DNA from: an uncultured Clostridia bacterium
GTDB taxonomy: Bacteria > Bacillota > Clostridia > TANB77 > CAG-508
Length of the DNA: 64,000 nt
Direction: 5' to 3'
Assembly (NCBI GenBank): GCA_944393465.1
Contig: CALYAG010000006.1
Span: 1 to 64,000, forward strand
The translations under genes were made by a program, and so were the position numbers. The notes below the pieces were generated by a model. That model did no database searches, was not told the DNA's origin, and saw only the letters and a list, made by a program, of their open reading frames with translations. This document shows, piece by piece, positions 1-9,300 of the stretch (its first letter is position 1; each line of letters begins with the position of its first letter).

Positions 1-156
1 TAAACCATTGAAATAACTGAATTTTCTTTTGTTATAGTAAATTCAGTCAAAAGTGGAATTTACTTTTGAAACTAACCTTTTTGTCAAATTCAAAAGCTAC
101 AGAACATATATTGAAGCTTATTATAAAAATAGATATGAATTGTAAGTTTTATTTAC

Positions 157-192
157 AAAAACTAGGACACCATGTAGTATCCTAGTTTTGCA
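157..192 (-). terminator. Rho-independent terminator after the surface-protein operon
   Basis: An inverted repeat (AAAACTAGGA at 158-167 and TCCTAGTTTT at 180-189) closes the operon. Read on the minus strand the hairpin ends in a short T run and lies about 20 bases past the stop codon of the LPPTG protein. Nothing else is recognisable in bases 1-156. Confidence 0.7.
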
Positions 193-211
193 TTTTAAGA
201 TATATTAAATT

Positions 212-3200
212 TTATTTCTTCTTAAAATATCTTCTTATTAGTATTACGCCTCCGGCAATAATTACTAAAGCTATAACTCCAACTATTATCCACAATGTGT
301 AATTTCTGTTGGCACCTGTTGGTGGAAGTATTAATATTTCTTGTGAGCTATCAGCATCTATTTCCTTAGGTGTTACTAAGTCTACCTTAGTATATTGTTC
401 TTCATCAGGGTCTGCTGGTACGTCTGAGCCAGAATCTTGATTTGCCATTGGTTGGTTACCAGTTACTGACCATTTTAATCTTCTACCTTGTGAGTTAGAT
501 ACTTGTATTATTTCACATAAGTTGTTATATACCATTGTATCTTCTCCTGAATCAGGTGTTAATGTTGTAGATAACATCATTGTTGTATGAGATGAGCTTT
601 GTGGGTCAGCCACTTCCTCATCAGCAACTACTTGTGCTTCTTCTGGATATAGATTTAAAGCTAAGTCTTTGCTTGTTACTATAGTATTATATGTGTTTAA
701 TGTATTGTAGTATTTGTTATTTATTAAGTCTGTATTATTGCCAACTGGGTTTGCTTCGTAATCTGTGCTTTCAGTGCTTGGGTCAGAAGTTAAGTCTTCA
801 ACTGTTCTTATTGACCAGCCTGAATTGTTTGAGTTTGTTGGTAAGAATTGCATATTGTTTGTAACATAATCTACTACTGTATTGGCTGTAGTTGTAGAAA
901 TATTGCTTGCACTTGTATCATTTGTAACACCTGTATAGTAGAATTGATTATCTAAGTAATCTACTTCGCCAACATTTGTTACAGTAAATGCATAATCTAC
1001 TTCTATTCTTGCACCATACATTAACTCTTCATCCATGTAGGTTGTAATTAATTCTGGTGTATTTGTTGAGTTATTAGAAACTTCAACTGCCTTTAATCTG
1101 TATGCACTTCCATTTGGATCTTCTGGGCTATATGTTATTTTATGTCCAGCATGTTCAGCAAATGGCATATTTGTTACAGATCTATTTGTATCAAATAGTA
1201 TTGTACCATTTTGTAATGTTATTCTTACATTAGCTACCTCTTTGTTCATTACTAATTGAGCTATTGGTCTTTCTTCTAGACCTAAATCTATGTCATCTAA
1301 TACATAATTTAGTCTATTTGGCTTATCCTCACCATTATTATTATATGATTGTCCAGTTGTAATATTTGTATTCCATTCAACTTCAGCATTAATTACACCT
1401 GATTGTGCAACCATTTCAGTATTAGACATAAGCTCTTTTATCATTGCTATTTGTTTAGCTACAGAGGTTGTAGCTCCATCTACCAAGTCTTCTGTACTAG
1501 CAACTTTTAAGCCTGCTGTTAATACTTCTGATCTACCATTTACTATTGTTTGGGTATCATCATCTGGATTATCTACTTCAATTCCAGTCATACCTCTGCC
1601 ATAATCATTTGCAGCTTCTCTTATGTTTCCAACATCTTTTGCATCAGATGCTCCACTTTGAACTTGGCTTTCTCCTATATTGTAATAGTAGTTAATATCT
1701 TTGTTTGTACCATCATCTATGTTTACATAGTTACTTATAGCTTCACCAGCTGTGCCCATTGTAGGTTGTGAATCTTTATGATACTCATAGTTTTGTGTAT
1801 TGTATTTATCTGCATTTGCACCATTTGCATCATATCCGTAACCGTAAACTCCATTATATGAACCTTCTTGAGATATATTAGGTTGATATGTTGTGCTCTT
1901 GTAATCTTGACCATTGTAAGATTTAGCATTTAAACCTGATTTAGATATATATCCACTAGTATCATTTACATTTGAATCTGCAGTATCTCCTTTTAACAAT
2001 TGTACTACTTCATCGCCTTCTCCGCCTTCTGTTGTAAGAACTGTTTGTGTTGTATCACCATAAATAAATCTTACTATAAAGTCACCTGCTGGCATACCCT
2101 TAAATGCATATTCACCTGTTGAATCGTCTCCAAATGTATATCCAGATATAGCTGTGGCTCCTGCACCAGATATTATTGGTGCAACTGTATGGTCTGTTGC
2201 ATAATTTCCTTGACCACTGTAGTATCTTAAGCTTCCTGAATTAGCGCTACTGTTTGCATTTACCCATTGTTTTGTGTTAGAATCCCAAGTTCTTGCAGTC
2301 CAAATATATTCACCTAAATAAGCATAGTTTCCATTTGCATCTCTATTTGGTGTACCATCTGGATTAATATCTTGAACTAATTCAACTAATTGAACTGTTA
2401 CACCATTTATCTTAGTATCTTTGTTTCCATCACTATCTTGGTCAGTATCTGAATATCTACCATTACCTACCATAGCTTGGTTAGATTCTTGATTTCTAAC
2501 ATCTTCATAAACATATCCCTGAGCTACTCTTTCGTAGTCGTCACTTGCTGGGAATACTAACCTTATGTTTGGAGCTTGGTCAGTATCATCTTCTGCTCTA
2601 TTTGTTATTGGATCATCTTCTACAATTAAGTGTGCTGCATTATATTGTCCATTAGAATCTTGCTCTCCTTCTGGCTCTAAATCTTGTGAAGATAAGTTAC
2701 CAACAGTAGAATCTACATCAATTACTCCACCTTTTTGTCCATCAACAAGTGTATCGTTTACTGTGTTATCTGGATTTAATGTGTTTGGTATTTTTTCATC
2801 AGAGCCATAATATGTTGAGTAACTATTTATTTCTGCTAAGTTTTGTTTACCAACACCTTTATCTGCTCCAGTAGAAACATTTACATCCATTTGAACTCTG
2901 CCATCCATACCATTTTCATCTTGTGCCTTCTTAACTTCAAATGTTAAGTATACGAATGCTAATCCTCCACCTTTAGTAATTTCTGGGCTAGCACCTGTTA
3001 CTTGTCCTTGTTCATTTGTAATAGGCATTGAAATAGGTGTTAAAGTTTCATTTTGAATAGTTTGAGCTTCTCCTGAAATGTATAATGGAGATTCATCTGT
3101 TTGAGGATTTTGTGTTCTATTGTTATATCCATATCCTAAGTTATTATCTCCTTCGCCATTATTCAAAACAGATTCTCTTTTAACTACTAAATCTGCTAAA

Positions 3201-6200
3201 TAATTTCCGTTTCTATCACCTATATATGATGTTACATTAACCTTTTCATCAGTATTAATTGCATTAGATACTTCAAAATCTGAGTATTCATTTGGTTTAT
3301 ATGATTGTGTAGCATCATCCCATGTACCATCAAATACATATTCAGATGTATCGAAGTAATCTGTTATTTCATTAACAATTGTATCAAATGTTTGAGATTG
3401 ATTTCTTAATGCAATTCTATATGTTACATAAACTCTAAGATCTCTTGCATCAGTTCCGCCAACATTATAAATTGTTCCATCATATAAGTATTCAGATTTA
3501 CGTATTTCCCTTGTATACCTTGTATCGCCATTATATAAGCCATTTGCATATCTTCCGCTATATGAACCATCTGCATTTTTAATAGTAATTTCCCAATCAC
3601 CATTTTCGTTTAAGTCTTTATTGCTATACATGTATGTTTGAGTTTTACCATTTACTCTGACTGTGGCTTTGTAAACATCTTTTTGCAATGCCATATCTGC
3701 GGTATCTCTTTCGTTAATACCAAAGTCTACATTTCTACTTTGATCACTAGGCTGAGTATATAAATAATTCCATGTTTGTCCAACAGCTGTTTCTGTTGCT
3801 AAATTGCTAGGTGGATTATCTAAATCTTCTATAATAAATTGGTCATATACCGGGTAATTTCTTGTTTCTGCAGTAATCATACAATCTCTAATAAACTGAA
3901 TTACTCCATCTGTATCTGTTGAACCTACCCCTTGATTTTGTAGCCAACTTCTTAAACTATTATATGCATTATCATATGAGCCTGTACTAACAGCTAAGCT
4001 TACAAATTGATCCCATGCGTCCAAATATGTTAATGCTTTTGCATTTCCATCTGAGTCTGTTCCATTTTGAATGTATGTCCCATCATCTCGTTTAAGTTTT
4101 ACATTTTTTCCATAAGCTATATGCCATCCATTCAAATTGTAATTTGACGGATATGAATCAATTCTATCAAACCTATCATTAAGTTCTGACCTCCCGACTT
4201 CTTTAGCATTTGAGAAGCCTCCAGATAGGTCCTCTTTATAATATGTTTGTTGATATAATTGTCCATTAAATTTAAATACTACAATATAATCTTCTAAAGC
4301 ATTTAAATTATAAAAATGATAAGCTCCATTTGAGTCTGTTATAGCATATCCTACTGAATTACTTCTATCTCTTACTAGATATAATTGTACTTCCATACCA
4401 GCATATCTATAGTCTCCAGTATCTGCCCCGCCACTATTTAATCTACCATTTAGGCTAGATTCCTTAGTTGCTCCAACATCAACCCATACTTTTCCACCTA
4501 ATTCTACTGTGCAATCTCTTGCAATTAGGTCAAAACTTACTGAATCTTGTTCTCCCCATGTCCATATGTCTGGTGTTCCAGTTGGGGTTTGACCTGTTAA
4601 GTTAATGATTATTATTTGCTGTATAATATTTTTAGTTTCTACATTTTCGTAAAATATTGGATTATGTCCATTAAAATTAAAATACCAATGATTATTATTT
4701 ATAGCATTTTCATAGAACTTATTTGTTAGCTCAGCGGTTTTGTCAGCTGCTGCCTGCTCTGCACCCGACTTATTATTATCATAGTTTGTTCCATCATATG
4801 TATATCTATCTATCTCAGTAATATCTGTGCTAGGATCATTACCATCATTAAGACAATCATTTATAGCACCTTGTTGTGTAGTATACTCATGATTATTATA
4901 TTTCCATATTGTAGTCTGTGTAATTGAACCACTCTCTCTATCCCAATAATAATTATATACATCTGTTTTAAAATCAGACGGATTAGTATACTGTTTGACA
5001 CTTGAATCAGGTAACCTTAATGTTAAATATGCAGAAGTATAAGCTCTATGATCCCCAGAGCCTGATAAATCAAACCCAGCTGCTTTTGCTTTACTATAAA
5101 TTGTCGCATATAGATAGCCTATAACTTCTCCTTCTGTAGTATAACTTGACATTTCTGCTATGGTTTTTTCGAAACACCATGTACTATTGTGTCCATCTGT
5201 TCTAATTTGCCAAGCTTCTGCCCATTCTTCAACTTTTTTATCATTTATTTCATATTTAAGTAATGATGCATTTTTATATTGCACAACGCTTCCTGGTATT
5301 TTAGTTAAATACTGTAAATTAAAATGTGGTTCTATCTTATATATTGTTTTTGTTTGATCACTAGGTACCTCTATTCTAATATAGAATATTTCTCCAAATT
5401 TAGGGAAGAATAGTTCATCTCCATTTGCATCTAATATTGTTATATTACTGTTTTCTTCTGAACTTCCGTCTGTATAAGTTAATGTTGCTGTAGCAGATTG
5501 TAGTTTAACAAATTGAAATTTACTACATCCTATGTTTAGTCCACAAATTTCTTGGTAAACTAAATTGCCTAAAGTACCAGAACTATGATTTGTTGCTTCA
5601 GTATCATTTATAACATTTTGATTCTTATCTAATAAATTAATTATATATGGTCCTTCTGTGTATGTTCTAGCGTTTTGATCAACATAAATCTTTATGTCAT
5701 TTTCATTAGTTGGCATTACTTCAATGTTCATCTTCATATCATTAGGATATAACAAATTATAATAAAACGCTGCCCATCCTTCGGCTCTATCATATATTGG
5801 TTCTATTGTTCCAGAGCTTTGCTTTGTATCAGTATATTCTACTAAATTTTCCACATACCCATCTTTGTCTTCCCATTGTCCAGAAGACCAAACAACATTT
5901 TGGACCTTTGCTCTTTCTTTCATAATTTCACTATTTTTTTCTGCATCAGACAAAGCGCTACTCTTAATTTCTTGGTATCTGTATAAATATGTTAAATAAG
6001 CTGCTGCAATGCTTTGTTCTACATCTAGTGTATCTGAATTATTATAAGTGATAGATTCATTAAAGAAATCTCCATTTTCTCTATTTCTATATACTATTAC
6101 TGGCGAATTCTTAGTTCCATCTTCTGATCTAAGTAATGGGTTATTATGATTTGCACAATATGGTTCATTCTTTTCACCTATGCTCGAGTCCAAATATGGC

Positions 6201-6238
6201 TCAGGTGCAGTTGGAAGGCCGCTCGCCTCCATCAACAT
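212..6238 (-). CDS. Giant LPPTG-anchored surface protein with SdrD-B-like domains
   Basis: This very large surface protein (2008 residues in this frame) is probably an adhesin or stalk covalently attached to peptidoglycan by a sortase. The C-terminus has the sorting signal in order: LPPTG at about residue 1971, a hydrophobic helix, then RRYFKKK. Two SdrD-B/CnaB-like modules are visible, at about 580-680 (starting GGKVWVDVG) and about 1240-1420 (starting GYVYEDVRNQ), among Asn/Thr/Tyr-rich beta repeats. No sortase gene is in the window. The first methionine of this frame follows a stop codon directly and no signal peptide is in frame. A perfect signal peptide with its own AGGAGG lies just upstream in another frame (6201-6347), so the true gene is probably 212-6347 with one frameshift. 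It is the second gene of the operon, after 6359-11212. The family assignment is by architecture; the ligand is unknown. Confidence 0.85.
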   Translation of the reverse strand: MLMEASGLPTAPEPYLDSSIGEKNEPYCANHNNPLLRSEDGTKNSPVIVYRNRENGDFFNESITYNNSDTLDVEQSIAAAYLTYLYRYQEIKSSALSDAEKNSEIMKERAKVQNVVWSSGQWEDKDGYVENLVEYTDTKQSSGTIEPIYDRAEGWAAFYYNLLYPNDMKMNIEVMPTNENDIKIYVDQNARTYTEGPYIINLLDKNQNVINDTEATNHSSGTLGNLVYQEICGLNIGCSKFQFVKLQSATATLTYTDGSSEENSNITILDANGDELFFPKFGEIFYIRIEVPSDQTKTIYKIEPHFNLQYLTKIPGSVVQYKNASLLKYEINDKKVEEWAEAWQIRTDGHNSTWCFEKTIAEMSSYTTEGEVIGYLYATIYSKAKAAGFDLSGSGDHRAYTSAYLTLRLPDSSVKQYTNPSDFKTDVYNYYWDRESGSITQTTIWKYNNHEYTTQQGAINDCLNDGNDPSTDITEIDRYTYDGTNYDNNKSGAEQAAADKTAELTNKFYENAINNNHWYFNFNGHNPIFYENVETKNIIQQIIIINLTGQTPTGTPDIWTWGEQDSVSFDLIARDCTVELGGKVWVDVGATKESSLNGRLNSGGADTGDYRYAGMEVQLYLVRDRSNSVGYAITDSNGAYHFYNLNALEDYIVVFKFNGQLYQQTYYKEDLSGGFSNAKEVGRSELNDRFDRIDSYPSNYNLNGWHIAYGKNVKLKRDDGTYIQNGTDSDGNAKALTYLDAWDQFVSLAVSTGSYDNAYNSLRSWLQNQGVGSTDTDGVIQFIRDCMITAETRNYPVYDQFIIEDLDNPPSNLATETAVGQTWNYLYTQPSDQSRNVDFGINERDTADMALQKDVYKATVRVNGKTQTYMYSNKDLNENGDWEITIKNADGSYSGRYANGLYNGDTRYTREIRKSEYLYDGTIYNVGGTDARDLRVYVTYRIALRNQSQTFDTIVNEITDYFDTSEYVFDGTWDDATQSYKPNEYSDFEVSNAINTDEKVNVTSYIGDRNGNYLADLVVKRESVLNNGEGDNNLGYGYNNRTQNPQTDESPLYISGEAQTIQNETLTPISMPITNEQGQVTGASPEITKGGGLAFVYLTFEVKKAQDENGMDGRVQMDVNVSTGADKGVGKQNLAEINSYSTYYGSDEKIPNTLNPDNTVNDTLVDGQKGGVIDVDSTVGNLSSQDLEPEGEQDSNGQYNAAHLIVEDDPITNRAEDDTDQAPNIRLVFPASDDYERVAQGYVYEDVRNQESNQAMVGNGRYSDTDQDSDGNKDTKINGVTVQLVELVQDINPDGTPNRDANGNYAYLGEYIWTARTWDSNTKQWVNANSSANSGSLRYYSGQGNYATDHTVAPIISGAGATAISGYTFGDDSTGEYAFKGMPAGDFIVRFIYGDTTQTVLTTEGGEGDEVVQLLKGDTADSNVNDTSGYISKSGLNAKSYNGQDYKSTTYQPNISQEGSYNGVYGYGYDANGANADKYNTQNYEYHKDSQPTMGTAGEAISNYVNIDDGTNKDINYYYNIGESQVQSGASDAKDVGNIREAANDYGRGMTGIEVDNPDDDTQTIVNGRSEVLTAGLKVASTEDLVDGATTSVAKQIAMIKELMSNTEMVAQSGVINAEVEWNTNITTGQSYNNNGEDKPNRLNYVLDDIDLGLEERPIAQLVMNKEVANVRITLQNGTILFDTNRSVTNMPFAEHAGHKITYSPEDPNGSAYRLKAVEVSNNSTNTPELITTYMDEELMYGARIEVDYAFTVTNVGEVDYLDNQFYYTGVTNDTSASNISTTTANTVVDYVTNNMQFLPTNSNNSGWSIRTVEDLTSDPSTESTDYEANPVGNNTDLINNKYYNTLNTYNTIVTSKDLALNLYPEEAQVVADEEVADPQSSSHTTMMLSTTLTPDSGEDTMVYNNLCEIIQVSNSQGRRLKWSVTGNQPMANQDSGSDVPADPDEEQYTKVDLVTPKEIDADSSQEILILPPTGANRNYTLWIIVGVIALVIIAGGVILIRRYFKKK

Positions 6239-6347
6239 CTAATTTACCAATAGTGGCGGCATTAGAAATTGTACTCTTTAATACCAAAAGCAAAATAATT
6301 GATAGAATTATAAAGAAAATTTTTATTGCAATATTTTTTTTGTTCAT
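6201..6347 (-). other. Out-of-frame signal-peptide start of the LPPTG surface protein
   Basis: An ATG at 6345-6347, preceded by AGGAGGTGAG at 6351-6360, opens a 48-codon frame. It begins MNKKNIAIKIFF, continues as a long Ile/Leu stretch, and has a plausible cleavage site at STISNAA. This is a textbook Gram-positive signal peptide. The frame hits TGA at 6201-6203, while the 2008-residue adhesin runs in the +1 frame from 6238. Joining the two needs a one-base loss or two-base gain somewhere in 6203-6240, for example near GATGGAGGCGAGC. This is either a real frameshift mutation, recoding, or an assembly error. The A8 run just after the ATG cannot be the cause, because a shift there meets a stop codon right before 6238. 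Confidence 0.75.
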
Positions 6348-6358
6348 TTTCTCACCTC

Positions 6359-9300
6359 CTATATTCTCTTAATTATATATTTTTTAATTAAGAACACAGC
6401 TAGTCCTATTATTGCTATTACTCCAAGTGTAATACCTATAAATGAAGCTACTTCTCTACCAGTACTCATTGCAAGAAGTGTTGTTGCTGTAGATATATCA
6501 TCTTCGCCATCTTGTCTATTTCCTGGAGTAGAATCTCCATCTTCCAGCCCATATTCATTATATGTTTTGCTAATTTCTGCTGTATTTACGACTGTACCTG
6601 TATTTTCACCTGTCATTCTTCTTGTTAAAGTCAATGTTAAAGTTTTACTTTCTCCTGGCTGAATTAGTGTATTTGCCAAAGATGTTGTGTAAAGATTTCC
6701 ATCTGCACCTACATACCAGTTTGTATTTAGATCTGAGCTAAATGCCATTCCTTCTGGCATATAATCAACAATCTCTTCTGCGTATCCTGCTACTTTTCCT
6801 TCATTTGTTATTGTTATGTTATATTCAATTAGTACGGTTGAATATTCTACATATGTATTTAGTAAACTTACCATTGCGAAATTTGAATTATATTCTGTAG
6901 TTTTTGGATCTAATTTTGTATTAGTTACCGTAACTTTTGAAACTATCTTGTCTAATTTTAAGTCAAATTGTTCTCTTTCTTGTAAGCCTAAATCTACATT
7001 GTATAAATTATATGTAGATAAGTTTAATATATCTGTTGCTGCAACTGGAGTTCCGTCTAAAGTAGCATCTACGAAGTCTGAATTTTGTGACTCTACTGCA
7101 CCTGATACATGATATGTTGTTACCATATAATTTATTGTGTCTATATGAGCAACTATTTGATAATTTCCTGAATTTAAGTTTTCAAATGAGTATTGTCCGT
7201 CTTCGTTTGTAGTTACCCTTAATTCATTTCCATTTGAGTCTTTAGCCACAAATCCTTGTGTATCATATAATACTAATTCTATATTAGAAAATCTTGGTTC
7301 ATCAGTATCTTTTATACCATTTTTATTTGTATCATTCCAAGCAGTTCCTACTATTCTATAAGATCCTTGTACACCTGGTGTATTTGTTCCACCAGTACCT
7401 TGTATTGTATGAGTTAAGCTGTTTATTGAGACTTGCTCTAATACTGCTTCTGAATATTGTTCTAATATATTAACTTGTGGTGTAACTTTTACTTCTTTGG
7501 TTGTACCATTATTTATTGCAACTGGTTTAGCTACTATAGTTAGTCTTGCAGTTCCACCAACTTCTAAGTTTACTATTTCTGATACATAATTTGATGTAAA
7601 ATTATTTTTTTCTGTTCTTTCTCCATTAGATACTTCTACTCTATATGAACTATTTAACAATCCTGATGGAGTAGTATTTGATATTTGCACTTTGGCTGGC
7701 ATATTTCCAGTATTTTTTACATCTATGTAATATTCAATTGTATCTGAGTCTAGTAGATTTCCCTGTGAAATATTACTTGATAATGTTGCTTCTACTTGTG
7801 GCTTACCATAATATACAGAAACTTGATTTGTATAGAACGCTGTATTCATTCCATCACAGCTTATGCTAGCTCTAGTTTGTAAATTGTTATTTGAAGATTC
7901 TATTGTTTTAGCTGTTACATTTAAATATATTGAATTTCTAGCACTTAATGTTCCAATATTGAAAGTTACTTCCCTAGTAGACTCATTATAATTACCTTTA
8001 TATTCACCATTAGAATTTCCTGAAGATACATATTCTAAACCTTCTGGTAATGTCATTTTTGCAACAACATTTGTTTTATCTTCACCATTTACATTTTGTA
8101 CTCTTATTGTATATTCTAAATTTGTATTTGGATCCACATTTCTATTTTCATATGTAACAGTTACCAAACCTGTTACAAAACCTTTTTCTAAGTTAGATGT
8201 AAATACTCCAACTGCCTGTCCGTCCATTTTGTCTGCTGTTGCTGTAGCTCTTACTGTTCTAGAAACATCATCTGAACCAATAATATTTCCAGCAATTAAA
8301 TCTAATGAAACATTTTTAGTTTCTCCAGCGTTTATTGTTCCTAATTCTACTTCATATGGCGAGGTGTATACTGTTTCATATTGTAATGGCCAGTCTGGTA
8401 TATCTAAATCTGTTACTACTAATCTACCAAATCCTTCTGGAAGCTCAACTGAAACTTTTGCATTTTCTGCAACTTCATTACTTGTATTTGTCACATTTAT
8501 GTTATAAGTTAAGTAGTCTCCTTCTTTTATAGTTCCATCCGTTGGAACATTTGCACCTGTAAATTTGTTTTGTGCAGTTATATTTACACTTAGTTCTGCT
8601 TTTTCTGCTGTTTTAATTCCAACAGGGCTAGCTAAAACAACATTTTGAGTAGCGCCTTCTTCTGCATTATTGTTATAATAAACTCCATAGCTTGCTTTAG
8701 CTACATTTGCATAATCAACGTTTGCTGGTATATTAATTCCATAGCTAAAGTTAAATGTTGTTGCATTATCTACTGAACCATTTGCAACAATCATATAAGA
8801 TTTTGCATTTTGTGTAAATTCCGTAGTCCAAGCATTATTATTATCATCTAAATCATTAGTTGCTTCACCATTTGTTGAATAATATACTGTGGAATCTATT
8901 CCATCAACAGTTACAGCTCCTGACATTGTTGTATCAAAAGTTGAACCTAAGTCTTGACTTCCGTCAGCTTGTTTGTTTCCTTTGAAAGGTATTCTTCCAA
9001 GTACTTTTAAGCCTTCTGCTACTGCGCCTAAATTATTTACAACAGTTCCAGATATTGTTGCAGTTTTTGCATCTGACAATACTTGTAAATTACCCACTTT
9101 TTCTTCTTCTTGTGCTGTTACACTTTCGTCTCCATTATATCCAGATATTGTTTGTGTTGTAACAAATCCTGTAGGAGCAACAACATTTACTGGAACTTCT
9201 ACTGTATTTGCGTTTGGATTATTTGATAATGTATTTACTCCTGAAGCATTTCTAATTATGTCATCATTATCATTTGTATATGATAACAATATATTTGTTT

